Part shown: positions 9,838 to 22,202 of the stretch, one piece after another
Numbering within the stretch: the stretch's first letter is position 1
Layout: each line of letters begins with the position of its first letter
NCBI GenBank assembly: GCA_037127315.1
Contig: JBBBDQ010001687.1
Coordinates: 515,001-579,000 of the forward strand
Source: Ascarosepion bandense
Lineage: Eukaryota; Mollusca; Cephalopoda; Sepiida; Sepiidae
Length of the DNA stretch: 64,000 nucleotides
Direction of reading: 5' to 3'
Program-made: the position numbers and the translations under genes
Notes under the pieces: generated by a model
What the model was told of the DNA's origin: nothing
The model's input: the letters and a program-made list of their open reading frames with translations, nothing else
Database searches by the model: none

Positions 9838-10496
9838 GCAGATAATTTTCTAAACATATACTGTTTGTTAAATATAAGAGACAGTGAATGTCTATTATGT
9901 TTAATCATGAACCGTTCTAAGCATCGTATTTTGGCTTTAATTTCAGGTGAAAAATAAAGATAAAAATTCTACAACATTTGGATAATTTTTTATTAAGCTA
10001 GTTCTAAGCTTTCGACTCACATGAGCCATCTTCAGAGAGATTAAAGCGACGTTAACATAAGAACATCTACCATCAAAGACGATTTTATCTTGTATTGACA
10101 TAAAACTTTGCTAAGCAACGATAACAGTTACCAAATAGCAAACGCAGTTCGTAAATTTGTAATGCTGTTCTATGACGTCACTCCGCGTGCGAGCTCGAAA
10201 TGTTAACAGAAACATATATTTAAATGCAATATAATTTGTTATGACCAGATTTAAACATGATTTCATTAAGTGTGGGTTGTTTTGATTTAATGTAGATGGC
10301 CTCCAATATCTGAAGGTTCTTTTTACTGTGTGTATGAGTGAGGATTATTGTATTGTTGACTAAAATTATCCAAATGTTGGAGAATTTTTGTCTTTATTTT
10401 CACCTGAAATTAAAGCCAAACTTCGATGTTTAGAACGGCCCATAGTTAAACATAATAGACATTCATTGTCTCTTATATTTAACAGTATACATTTAG

Positions 10497-10500
<4 letters not shown>
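9838..10500. mobile_element. Large inverted repeat with PLE-like centre
   Basis: The arm 9843-9990 (ttttctaaacatatactg ... ggctttaatttcaggtgaaa) is inverted at about 10365-10500 (tttcacctgaaattaaagcc ... agtatacatttagaaaat), about 140 bases per arm with a 380-base loop. Within the loop, gctttcgactcacatgagcc and atcttcagagagattaaag resemble PLE terminal motifs. Confidence 0.6.

Positions 10501-10545
<45 letters not shown>
10498..10545. repeat. (TA)n microsatellite
   Basis: About 23 TA dinucleotides. Confidence 0.95.
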
Positions 10546-10548
<3 letters not shown>

Positions 10549-10834
10549 AATGGTTGTTACACTGGTTTATAAATTCATAGTATCACTACACAAAAATTTT
10601 CGCGTTTCGAAGCTGCTACTTCTCATCGGGTGATAAGTTGAAATAAATGATGCTAGTACACTATATTTCCAGTAATAGCAATTCGGTTATTTCGCTCGCC
10701 TTACTGGGTTAAAGATAATTAACTCCCGCACCTTTCTTTCCCCCTTCGTAACACTCCGCCAGTAAACTCTGGTTTCTGTTTTGAATGTCAAAATTGTATA
10801 CTTTGTTTTGTGTTTTTCAGCAAATGAAATTTTT
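10546..10834. other. No gene recognised
   Basis: Unique-looking AT-rich sequence with ttcgcgtttcgaagctgcta and cttctcatcgggtgataag, a motif style seen at PLE ends. No protein similarity seen. Confidence 0.4.
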
Positions 10835-10857
10835 TTTATTAACGCGTCGCCCCAAGC

Positions 10858-13800
10858 AAGAGATTACTGATGAGAGTTGGGTGGACGAGGAGGAATGTTA
10901 TGAGGAGTGAGAGGCTGCAGGTGGTGTCAGGAAGAGACTAGGAGAGGGAAGAGATTAGTGATGGGAGTGGGGTGGACGAGGAGGAATGTTATGAGGAGTG
11001 AGAGGTTGCAGGTGGTGTCAGGAAGAGATTAGGAGAGGGAAGAGATTACTGATGAGAGTGGGGTGGACGAGGAGGAATGTTATGAGGAGTGAGAGGCTGC
11101 AGGTGGTGTCAGGAAGAGAGTAGGAGAGGGAAGAGATTACTGATGAGAGTGGGGTGGACGAGGAGGAATGTTATGAGGAGTGAGAGGCTGCAGGTGGTGT
11201 CAGGAAGAGACTAGGAGAGGGAAGAGATTAGTGATGGGAGTGGGGTGGACGAGAAGGAATGTTATGAGGAGTAAGAGGTTGCAGGTGGTGTCAGGAAGAG
11301 AGTAGGAGAGGAAAGAGATTACTGATGAGAGTGGGGTGGAGGAGGAGGAATGTTATGAGGAGTGAGAGGCTGCAGGTGGTGTCAGGAAGAGACTAGGAGA
11401 GGGAAGAGATTAGTGATGGGAGTGGGGTGGACGAGGAGGAATGTTATGAGGAGTGAGAGGCTGCAGGTGGTGTCAGGAAGAGAGTAGGAGAGGGAAGAGA
11501 TTACTGATGAGAGTGGGGTGGACGAGGAGGAATGTTATGAGGAGTGAGAGGTTGCAGGTGGTGTCAGGAAGAGAGTAGGAGAGGAAAGAGATTACTGATG
11601 AGAGTTGGGTGGACGAGGAGGAATGTTATGAGGAGTGAGAGGCTGCAGGTGGTGTCAGGAAGAGACTAGGAGAGGGAAGAGATTAGTGATGGGAGTGGGG
11701 TGGACGAGGAGGAATGTTATGAGGAGTGAGAGGCTGCAGGTGGTGTCAGGAAGAGAGTAGGAGAGGGAAGAGATTACTGATGAGAGTGGGGTGGACGAGG
11801 AGGAATGTTATGAGGAGTGAGAGGTTGCAGGTGGTGTCAGGAATAGAGTAGGAGAGGAAAGAGATTACTGATGAGAGTTGGGTGGACGAGGAGGAATGTT
11901 ATGAGGAGTGAGAGGCTGCAGGTGGTGTCAGGAAGAGACTAGGAGAGGGAAGAGATTAGTGATGGGAGTGGGGTGGACGAGGAGGAATGTTATGAGGAGT
12001 GAGAGGCTGCAGGTGGTGTCAGGAAGAGACTAGGAGAGGGAAGAGATTAGTGATGGGAGTGGGGTGGACGAGAAGGAATGTTATGAGGAGTGAGAGGTTG
12101 CAGGTGGTGTCAGGAAGAGAGTAGGAGAGGAAAGAGATTACTGATGAGAGTTGGGTGGACGAGGAGGAATGTTATGAGGAGTGAGAGGCTGCAGGTGGTG
12201 TCAGGAAGAGACTAGGAGAGGGAAGAGATTAGTGATGGGAGTGGGGTGGACGAGGAGGAATGTTATGAGGAGTGAGAGGCTGCAGGTGGTGTCAGGAAGA
12301 AGAGTAGGAGAGGGAAGAGATTACTGATGAGAGTGGGGTGGACGAGGAGGAATGTTATGAGGAGTGAGAGGTTGCAGGTGGTGTCAGGAAGAGAGTAGAG
12401 GAAAGAGATTACTGATGAGAGTTGGGTGGACGAGGAGGAATGTTATGAGGAGTGAGAGGCTGCAGGTGGTGTCAGGAAGAGACTAGGAGAGGGAAGAGAT
12501 TAGTGATGGGAGTGGGGTGGACGAGGAGGAATGTTATGAGGAGTGAGAGGCTGCAGGTGGTGTCAGGAAGAGACTAGGAGAGGGAAGAGATTAGTGATGG
12601 GAGTGGGGTGGACGAGAAGGAATGTTATGAGGAGTGAGAGGTTGCAGGTGGTGTCAGGAAGAGAGTAGGAGAGGAAAGAGATTACTGATGAGAGTTGGGT
12701 GGACGAGGAGGAATGTTATGAGGAGTGAGAGGCTGCAGGTGGTGTCAGGAAGAGACTAGGAGAGGGAAGAGATTAGTGATGGGAGTGGGGTGGACGAGGA
12801 GGAATGTTATGAGGAGTGAGAGGCTGCAGGTGGTGTCAGGAAGAGAGTAGAGAGGGAAGAGATTACTGATGAGAGTGGGGTGGACGAGGAGGAATGTTAT
12901 GAGGAGTGAGAGGTTGCAGGTGGTGTCAGGAAGAGAGTAGGAGAGGAAAGAGATTACTGATGAGAGTGGGGTGGACGAGGAGGAATGTTATGAGGAGTGA
13001 GAGGCTGCAGGTGGTGTCAGGAAGAGACTAGGAGAGGGAAGAGATTAGTGATTGGAGTGTTGTGGACGAGAAGGAATGTTATGAGGAGTGAGAGGTTGCA
13101 GGGGGTGTCAGGATGAGAGTAGGAGTGGGAAGAGATTACTGATGAGAGTGGGGTGGACGGGGAGGAATGTTATGAGGAGTGAGAGGCTGCAAGTGGTGTC
13201 AGGAAGAGAGTAGGAGAGGAAAGAGATTAATGATGAGAGTGGGGTGGACGAGGAGGAAAGTTATAAGGAGTGAGAGGCTGCAGGTGGTGTCAGGAAGAGA
13301 GTAGGAGAGGGGAAGAGATTACTGATGAGTGGGGTGGACGAGGAGGAATGTTATGAGGAGTGAGAGGTTGCAGGTGGTGTCAGGAAGAGAGTAGGAGAGG
13401 AAAAGAGATTACTGATGAGAGTGGGGTGGACAGGAGGAATGTTATGAGGGGTGAAGTTTGCAGGTGGTGTCAGGAAGAGAGTATGAGAGGGAAGAGATTA
13501 CTGATGAGAGTGGGGTGGTTAAGGAGGAATGTTATGAAAATGAGAGGCTGTGGTGTCCAGGAAGAGAGTAGGAGAGGAAAGAGATTACTGATGAGAGTGG
13601 GGTGGACGAGGAGGAATGTTATGAGGAGTGAGAGGTTGCAGGTGGTGTCAGGAAGAGAGTAGGAGAGGAAAGAGATTACTGATGAAATTAGGGTGGACGA
13701 GGAGGATTGTTATGAGGAGTGAGAGGCTGCAGGTGGTGTCAGGAAGAGAGTAGGAAGTAAAGAGATTACTGATGAGAGTGGGGTGGACGAAGAGGAGGGA

Positions 13801-16800
13801 TGTTATGAGGAGTGAGAGGAGTTGCAGGTGGTGTCAGGAAGAGAGTAGGAGAGAAAGAGATTACTGATGAGAGTGGGGTGGACAAGGAGGAATGTTATGA
13901 GGAGTAAGTTGTTGCAGGTGGTGTCAGGAAAGTAGGAGAGGAAGAGATTACTGATGAGAGTGGGGTGGACAAGGAGGAATGTTATGAGGAGTAAGTTGTT
14001 GCAGGTGGTGTCAGGAAGAGAGTAGGAGAGGGAAAGAGATTACTGATGAGAGTGGGGTGGACGGGGAGGAATGTTATGAAAGTAGGCTGCAGGTGGTGTC
14101 AGGAAAGTAGGAGGGAAGAGATTACTGATGAGAGTGGGGTGAACAGAGGAATGTTATGAAGAGTGAGAGGCTGCAGGTGGTGTCAGGAAGAGTAGGAGAG
14201 GAAAGAGATTACTGATGAGTGGGGTGGACGAGGAGGAATGTTATGAGGAGTAAGTTGTTGCAGGTGGTGTCAGGGAAGAGAGTAGAAGAGGAAAGAGATT
14301 ACTGATGAGAGTGGGGTGGACGAGGGAGGGGCTGTTATGTGAAGAATGGTGTGCAGGTGGTGTCAGGGAGAGAGTAAGGAGAGAGAAAAGATTACTGATA
14401 GAGTGGGGTGGACGAGGAGGAATGTTATGAAGAGTGAGAGGCTGCAGGTGGTGTCAGGAAGAGAGTAGGAGAGGAAAGAGATTACTGATGAGAGTGGGGT
14501 GGACGAGGAGGAATGTTATGAGGGGTAAGTTGTTGCAGGTGGTGTCAGGAAGAGAGTAGGAGAGGGAAAGAGGGTACTGATGAGAGTGGGGTGGACAGGA
14601 GGTGTTATAGGGGGTAGTTGTTGCAGGTGGTGTCAGGAAGAGAGTAGGAGAGGAAGAGATTACTGATGAGAGTGGGGTGGACAAGGAGGGAGTGGCAGGG
14701 GATGAGTTGTTGCAGGTGGTGTCAGGAAGAGAGTAGGAGAGGAAGAGATTACTAGTGAGAGTGGGGTGGACGGGGAGGAATGTTATGAAAAGTGAGGCTG
14801 CAGGTGGTGTCAGGAAGAGAGTAGGAGAGGGAAGAGATTACTGATGAGAGTGGGGTGGATGAGAGGCTGCAGGTGGTGTCAGGAAGAGAGTAGGAGAGAA
14901 GAGATTACTGATGAGAGTGGGGTGGACGAGGAGGAATGTTATGAGGAGTGAGAGGTTGCAGGTAGTGTCAGGAAGAGACTAGGAGAGGGAAGAGATTACT
15001 GATGAGAGTGGGGTGGACAAGGAGGAATGTTATGAGGAGTAAGTTGTTGCAGGTGGTGTCAGGAAGAGAGTAGGAGAGGGAAGAGATTACTGATGAGAGT
15101 GGGGTGGACAAGGAGGAATGTTATGAGGAGTAAGTTGTTGCAGGTGGTGTCAGGAAGAGAGTAGGAGAGGAAAGAGATTACTGATGAGAGTGGGGTGGAC
15201 GAGGAGGAATGTTATGAGGAGTGAGAGGTTGCAGGTGGTGTCAGGAAGAGAGTAGGAGAGGGAAGAGATTACTGATGAGAGTGGGGTGGACAAGGAGGAA
15301 TGTTATGAGGAGTAAGTTGTTGCAGGTGGTGTCAGGAAGAGAGTAGGAGAGGAAAGAGATTACTGATGAGAGTGGGGTGGACGGGGAGGAATGTTATGAG
15401 GAGTGAGAGGTTGCAGGTGGTGTCAGGAAGAGAGTAGGAGGAAAGAAAGAGTTACTGATGAGAGTGGGGTGGACGAGGAGGATTGTTATGAGGAGTGAGA
15501 GGCTGCAGGTGGTGTCAGGAAGAGAGTAGGAGAGGAAAGAGATTATTGATGAGAGTGGGGTGGACGAGGAGGAATGTTATGAGGAGTGAGAGTTTGCAGG
15601 TGGTGTCAGGAAGAGAGTAGGAGAGGGAAGAGATTACTGATGAGAGTGGGGTGGACAAGGAGGAATGTTATGAGGAGTAAGTTGTTGCAGGTGGTGTCAG
15701 GAAGAGAGTAGGAGAGGGAAGAGATTACTGATGAGAGTGGGGTGGACAAGGAGGAATGTTATGAGGAGTAAGTTGTTGCAGGTGGTGTCAGGAAGAGAGT
15801 AGGAGAGGAAAGAGATTACTGATGAGAGTGGGGTGGACGAGGAGGAATGTTATGAGGAGTGAGAGGTTGCAGGTGGTGTCAGGAAGAGAGTAGGAGAGGG
15901 AAGAGATTACTGATGAGAGTGGGGTGGACAAGGAGGAATGTTATGGGGAGTAAGTTGTTGCAGGTGGTGTCAGGAAGAGAGTAGGAGAGGAAAGAGATTA
16001 CTGATGAGAGTGGGGTGGACGGGGAGGAATTTTATGAGGAGTGAGAGGCTGCAGGTGGTGTCAGGAAGAGAGTAGGAGAGGGAAGAGATTACTGATGAGA
16101 GTGGGGTGGACGAGGAGGAATGTTATGAAGAGTGAGAGGCTGCAGGTGGTGTCAGGAAGAGAGTAGGAGAGGAAAGAGATTACTGATGAGAGTGGGGTGG
16201 ACGAGGAGGAATGTTATGAGGAGTGAGAGGTTGCAGGTGGTGTCAGGAAGAGAGTAGGAGAGGAAAGAGATTACTGATGAGAGTGGGGTGGACGAGGAGG
16301 ATTGTTATGAGGAGTGAGAGGCTGCAGGTGGTGTCAGGAAGAGAGTAGGAGAAGAAAGAGATTACTGATGAGAGTGGGGTGGACGAGGAGGAATGTTAAG
16401 AGGAGTGAGAGGTTGCAGGTGGTGTCAGGAAGAGAGTAGGAGAGGGAAGAGATTACTGATGAGAGAGGGGTGGACAAGGAGGAATGTTATGAGGAGTAAG
16501 TTGTTGCAGGTGGTGTCAGGAAGAGAGAGAGGAGAGGGAAGAGATTACTGATGAGAGTGGGGTGGACGAGGAGGAAAGTTATGAGGAGTGAGAGGCTGCA
16601 GGTGGTGTCAGGAAGAGAGTAGGAGAGGGAAGAGATTACTGATGAGAGTGGGGTGGACGAGGAGGAATGTTATGAGGAGTGAGAGGTTGCAGGTGGTGTC
16701 AGGAAGAGAGTAGGAAAGGGAAGAGATTACTGATGAGAGTGGGGTGGACGAGGAGGAATGTTATGAAGAGTGAGAGGCTGCAGGTGGTGTCAGGAAGAGA

Positions 16801-19800
16801 GTATGAGAGGGAAGAGATTACTGATGAGAGTGGGGTGGACAAGGAGGAATGTTGTGAGGAGTGAGAGGTTGCAGGTGGTGTCAGGAAAAGAGTAGGAAAG
16901 GGAAGAGATTACTGATGAGAGTGGGGTGGATGGGGTGGAATGTTATGAGGAGTGAGAGGTTGCAGGTGGTGTCGGGAAAAGAGTAGGAGAGGGAAGAGAT
17001 TACTGATGAGAGTGGGGTGGACGGGGAGGAATGTTATGAGGAGTGAGAGGTTGCAGGTGGTGTCAGGCAAAGAGTAGGAGAGGGAAGAGATTACTGATGA
17101 GAGTGGGGTGGACGAGGAGGAATGTTATGAGGAGTAAGATGTTGCAGGTGGTGTCAGGAAAAGAGTAGGAGAGGGAAGAGATTACTGATGAGAGTGGGGT
17201 GGACGGGGAGGAATGTTATGAGGAATAAGATGTTGCAGGTGGTGTCAGGAAGAGAGTAGGAGAGGGAAGAGATTACTGATGAGAGTGGGGTGGACGAGGA
17301 GGAATGTTATGAGGAATAAGATGTTGCAGGTGGTGTCAGGAAGAGAGTAGGAGAGGGAAGAGATTACTGATGAGAGTGGGGTGGACAAGGAGGAATGTTA
17401 TGAGGAGTGAGAGGTTGCAGGTGGTGTCAGGAAGAGAGTATGAGAGGGAAGAGATTACTGATGAGAGTGGTGTGGACGAGGAGGAATGTTATGAGGAGTG
17501 AGAGGTTGCAGGGGGTGTCAGGAAGAGAGTATGAGAGGGAAGAAATTACTGATGAGAGTGGGGTGGACGGGGAGGAATGTTATGAGGAGTGAGAGGTTGC
17601 AAGTGGTGTCAGGAAGAGAGTAGGAGAGGGAAGAGGTTACTGATGAGAGTGGGGTGGACGGGGAGGAATATTATGAGGAGTGAGAGGTTGCAGGTGGTGT
17701 CAGGAAGAGAGTAGGTGAGGGAAGAGATTACTGATGAGAGTGGGGTGGACGAGGAGGAATGTTATGAGGAGTGAGAGGTTGCAGGTGGTGTCAGGAAAAG
17801 AGTAGGAGAGGGAAGAGATTACTGATGAGAGTGGGGTGGACGGGGAGGAATGTTATGAGGAGTGAGAGGTTGCAGGTGGTGTCAGGCAAAGAGTAGGAGA
17901 GGGAAGAGATTACTGGTGAGAGTGGGGTGGACGGGGAAGAATGTTATGAGGAGTGAGAGGTTGTAGGTGGTGTCAGGAAGAGAGTAGGAGAGGGAAGAGA
18001 TTACTGATGAGAGTGGGGTGGACGAGGAGGAATGTTATGATGAGTAAGAGGGTGCAGATGTTGTCAGGAAGAGAGTAGGAGAGGGAAGAGATTACTGATG
18101 AGAGTGGGGTGGACGAGGAGGATTGTTTTTAGGAGTGAGAGGTTGCAGGGCGTGTCAGGAAGAGAGTTGGAGGGGGAAGAGTGTACTGATGAAAGTGGGG
18201 TGAACAAGGAGGAATGTCATGAGGAGGGAGAGGTTGCAAGTGGTGTCAGGAAAAGAGTAGGAAAGGGAAGAGATTACTGATGAGAGTGGGGTGGATGGGG
18301 AGGAATGTTATGAGGAGTGAGAGGTTGCAGGTGGTGTCAGGAAGAGAGTATGAGAGGGAAGAGATTACTGATGAGAGTGGGGTAAACAAGGAGGAATGTT
18401 ATGAGGAGGGAGAGGTTGCAAGTGGTGTCAGGAAGAGAGTAGGAGAGGGAAGAGATTACTGATGAGAGTGGGGTGGACGAGGAGGAATGTTATGAGGAGG
18501 AGAGGTTGCAGGTGGTGTCAGGAAAAGAGTAGGAAAGGGAAGAGATTACTGATGAGAGTGGGGTGGATGGGGTGGAATGTTATGAGGAGTGAGAGGTTGC
18601 AGGTGGTGTCAGGAAGAGAGTAGGAGAGGGAAGAGATTACTGATGAGAGTGGGGTGGACAAGGAGGAATGTTATGAGGAGTGAGAGGTTGCAGGTGGTAT
18701 CAGGAAAAGAGTAGGAAAGGGAAGAGATTACTGATGAGAGTGGGGTGGACGGGGAGGAATGTTATGAGGAGTGAGAGGTTGCAGGTGGTGTCAGGAAGAG
18801 AGTATGAGAGGGAAGAGATTACTGATGAGAGTGGGGTAAACAAGGAGGAATGTTATGAGGAGGGAGAGGTTGCAAGTGGTGTCAGGAAGAGAGTAGGGAG
18901 AGGGAAGAGATTACTGATGAGAGTGGGGTGGACGAGGAGGAATGTTATGAGGAGGAGAGGTTGCAGGTGGTGTCAGGAAAAGAGTAGGAAAGGGAAGAGA
19001 TTACTGATGAGAGTGGGGTGGATGGGGTGGAATGTTATGAGGAGTGAGAGGTTGCAGGTGGTGTCAGGAAGAGAGTAGGAGAGGGAAGAGGTTACTGATG
19101 AGAGTGGGGTGGACAAGGAGGAATGTTATGAGGAGGAGAGGTTGCCGGTGGTGTCAGGAAGAGAGTAGGAGAGGGAAGAGATTACTGATGAGAGTGGTGT
19201 GGACGAGGAGGAATGTTATGAGGAATGAGATGTTACAGGTGGTGTCAGGAAGAGAGTAGGAGAGGGAAGAGATTACTAATGAGAGTGGGGTGAATAAGGA
19301 GGAATGTTATGAGGGTGAGAGGTTGCAGGTGGTGTCAGGAAGAGAGTAGGAGAGGGAAGAGATTACTAATGAGAGTGGGGTGAATAAGGAGGAATGTTAT
19401 GAGGAGTGAGAGGTTGCAGGTGGTGTCAGGAAGAGAGTAGGAGAGGGAAGAGATTACTGATGAGAGTTGGGTGGATGAGGAGGAATGTTATGAGGAGTGA
19501 GAGGTTGCAGGTGGTGTCAGGAAGAGAGTAGGAGAGGGAAGAGATTACTGATGAGAGTGGTGTGGACGAGGAGGAATGTTATGAGGAGTGAGATGTTGCA
19601 GGTGGTGTCAGGAAGAGAGTTAGAGAGGGAAGAGATTACTGATGAGAGTGGGGTGGACGAGGAGGAATGTTATGAGGAGTGAGAGGTTGCAGGTGGTGTC
19701 AGGAAGAGAGTAGGAGAGAGAAGAAATTACTGATGAGAGTGGGGTGGACGAGGTGGAATGTTATGAGGAGTGAGATGTTGCAGGTGGTGTCAGGAAGAGA

Positions 19801-20940
19801 ATTAGAGAGGGAAGAGATTACTGATGAGAGTGGTGTGGACGAGGAGGAATGTTATGAGGAGTGAGAGGTTACAGGGGATGTGAGGAAGAGAGTAGGAGAG
19901 GGAAGAGATTACTGATGAGAGTGGGGCGGACGAGGAGGAATGTTATGAGGAGTTAGAGGTTGCAGGTGGTGGTCTCAGGAAGAGAGTAGGAGAGAGAAGA
20001 AATTACTGATGAGAGTGGGGTGGACGGGGAGGAATGTTATGAGAAGTGAGAGGTTGCAGTGGGGAGTCAGGAAGAGAGTAGATGAGGGAAGAGATTACTG
20101 ATGAGAGTGGGTTGGACGAGGAGGAATGTTATGAGGAGTGAGATGTTGCAGGTGGTGTCAGGAAGAGAGTAGGAGAGGGAAGAGATTACTGATGAGAGTG
20201 GGGTGGACGGGGAGGAATGTTATGAGAAGTGAGAGGTTGCAGGTGGTGTCAGGAAGAGAGTAGATGAGGGAAGAGATTACTGATGAGAGTGGGGTGGACG
20301 GGGAGGAATGTTATGAGGAGTGAGAGGTTGCAGGGTTTGTCAGGAAGAGAGTAGGAGAGAGAAGAATTTACTGATGAGAGTGGGGTGGACGAGGAGGAAT
20401 GTTATGAGGAGTGAGAGGTTGCAGGTGGTGTCAGGAAGAGAGTAGGAGAGGGAAGAGATTACTGATGAGAGTGGGGTGAACGAGGAGGAATGTTATGAGG
20501 AGTGAGAGGTTGCAGATGGTGTCAGGAAGAGAGTAGGAGAGGGAAGAGATTACTGATGAGAGTGGGGTGGACGAGGAGGAATGTTATGATGAGTAAGAGG
20601 TTGCAGATGGTGTCAGGAAGAGAGTAGGAGAGGGAAGAGATTACTGATGAGTGTGGGGTGGACGAGGAGGATTGTTTTTAGGAGTGAGAGGTTGCAGGGC
20701 GTGTCAGGAAGAGAGTTGGAGGGGGAAGAGAGTACTGATGAAAGTGGGGTGGCCGAGGAGGAATGTCATGAGGAGTGAGAGGTTGCAGGTGGTGTCCGGA
20801 AGAGAGTAGGAGTAGGAAGAGACTACTTATGAGAGTGGTGTGGACGAGGAGGAATGTTATAAGTAGTGAGAGGTTGCAGGGGGTGTCAGGAAGAGAGTAG
20901 GAGAGGGAAGAGAGTACTGATGAGAGTGGGGTGGATGTAG
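10858..20940. repeat. 91-bp minisatellite array, about 110 copies
   Basis: The unit begins agagattactgatgagagtg, continues ggaggaatgttatgaggagt, and ends ggtgtcaggaagagagtagg. A period of 91 bases holds through about 10 kb. Because 91 is not a multiple of three, each reading frame advances one step per unit. Short Arg/Glu/Trp-rich open frames appear throughout and are artefacts. The left 2.2 kb is more uniform and has higher-order structure. The middle (13.4-15.0 kb) is ragged with many small indels, and the right third carries gttgcagg and tgagatgttgcagg variants. Confidence 0.97.
10940..13040. repeat. Higher-order repeat of about 273 bp
   Basis: Three unit types follow one another. A has gagagttgggtgg and gagactagg. 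B has gattagtgatgggagtgggg. C has gaggttgcagg and gagaggaaag. An A-unit start at 11591 recurs at about 11863, 12138, 12411 and 12684, a spacing near 273. Some blocks replace C with a second B variant (gacgagaagg). Confidence 0.8.
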
Positions 20941-21096
20941 AAAAGCATGAGAGAGAGGATGTAACTTAGTGAGACAGGAGATGACTATTGACTTTACATT
21001 TAAATTCTTATTTGTTTGTGATTTAGCTCTGTGTTTTGGTAAATCGTTTTCTTTTCTTTTCTTACAGCTTATAACATGTAACATTAGCAACTTGCC

Positions 21097-21570
21097 TTTT
21101 TAATTGAAGTCACCCCAAACAAGCAGTAAAGTTACTAAAGCACAAGAATTTAGTGGGTTCGTTCTCATAGAAGGAAATTCGGGGCCCGTTTGATGATGAT
21201 GGAAAATTACAGGTTTGACTTTCGCGGCACTGAATATGACCAACCAGTTTTGTCCACCACAGAGCTGTAAAATTTAGGTGAAAGGAAAGATCAACTGCCA
21301 ATCACTGGTCATCTAGAGTTTTGGAGGAGCACCCATATACCGTTGTATCATCCTCATAGATCTTCACAAATGACCAGAATGTACCCTTCGGCAGATCATT
21401 TATACAAAATAGGAAGAGGGTGGGACCGAGAAACAAGCCTTTATGGACGCCTGCACTGATCGCTTGGGCCTTGGAGAACTGGCCATTAACAACTACACTA
21501 CCGGCCATCAGGGCCGTAGCTGATACTAAAAAACACCGGGCACAGAGAAAATTGCCCGGATTTATTAGTT
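21097..21570 (-). pseudogene. CR1-like LINE reverse transcriptase fragment
   Basis: The minus strand encodes SVVVNGQFSKAQAISAGVHK, GPTLFLFCINDLP and IYEDDTTVYGCSSKTLDDQ. This is the palm region of a CR1/jockey-type reverse transcriptase, but with YEDD in place of the catalytic YADD, and HKGLFLGP where HQGSVLGP-like sequence is expected. A stop/frame change near 21300 is followed by WLVIFSAAKVKPVIFHHH in another frame. The fragment then jumps directly to the LINE 3' terminus (complement of gtcaccccaaacaagc at 21110), so the C-terminal domain and most of the 3'UTR are deleted. Inactive. Confidence 0.8.
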
Positions 21571-21804
21571 GACAATGTGATGACGTCATCAGTGTCATCC
21601 GTTTCCAGAAACTATGATTTTTGCGGATTTTTTGGCTATTCCAATGGAAATTAGGCACAGAACGTGAACGAAAGTAGGAAATCGGGTTCGGACTTTCTGA
21701 GTAGAACCAGTCTTTTCTCCCAAAATTAATTAATAAACAAACAGATTTTTATTGGGTTCATTCGGATGTTTTCTTCGTTTTTCTTCTCTTTTTTTTCTTT
21801 TTTT

Positions 21805-21835
<31 letters not shown>

Positions 21836-21950
21836 GTGAATTGTTTAGTTTGATTTCTAACGAAGACATTTTTCCTTGCCCGGATTTTCACTATGATTGC
21901 ATGGATCGGCCCGGACCCGTACCCGGTGTGCCCGGTAGTCAGATACGGCC
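21571..21950. other. No gene; short (TTTC)n tract
   Basis: Holds a (CTTT)n microsatellite at about 21795-21836 and a segment around cccggacccgtacccggtg of unknown origin. Confidence 0.5.
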
Positions 21951-21952
21951 AT

Positions 21953-22120
21953 GCCGACCATAATTATTAGGCCACATCAGTTTTTTTAAAAGAAATGATG
22001 TATTTCATACTATTTTTAGTATTTATTGCCAAGTAGATAATTCTAAATGAAAATAGAATGGTTCTTTTGTTATTATTACTTTGTAAACTTTTACAAGGCA
22101 AAGAAGCAAAGATGAACTCG
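21953..22120 (+). mobile_element. Half of a Tc1-like MITE
   Basis: Begins gaccataattattaggccac and continues tgatgtatttcatactattt, matching one arm of the element at 28624-29010. The other arm is absent. Confidence 0.65.
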
Positions 22121-22202
22121 TCCGAATCACCCTTAATTTTCTTCATTCATTCATTGATGAAACTGCAATATAGGTAATTATTCAATATTTATGAATTCAT
22201 TT

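Larger units (their letters stand above)
10840..20998 (-). mobile_element. CR1-like LINE 3' end with a giant 3'UTR expansion
   Basis: On the minus strand, 20998 to about 20955 encodes the last residues of a CR1-like ORF2, EFKCKVNSHLLSH then a stop. This matches EFKCNVNSHLLST of the copy at 26.4 kb. At the other end, 10845-10860 is the complement of ttgcttggggcgacgc, the conserved LINE 3' terminus (compare gcttggggtgaaacg at 26.7 kb). Everything between is the 91-bp tandem array. The simplest reading is one 5'-truncated LINE whose 3'UTR segment amplified. The unit shares ctgacacc and ctgcaac with the 26.5-kb 3'UTR (ctctgacaccttctgtaac). Confidence 0.7.

Noticed and set aside
13360..19864. Many Arg/Glu/Trp-rich open frames of 60-132 codons in the 91-bp array
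   Set aside because: They arise from the repeat itself in all frames as the 91-base period rotates the frame. There are no start contexts, splice sites or domains.
10858..20940. CRISPR-like regularly spaced repeats
   Set aside because: Units are contiguous with no unique spacers, and the genome is eukaryotic.
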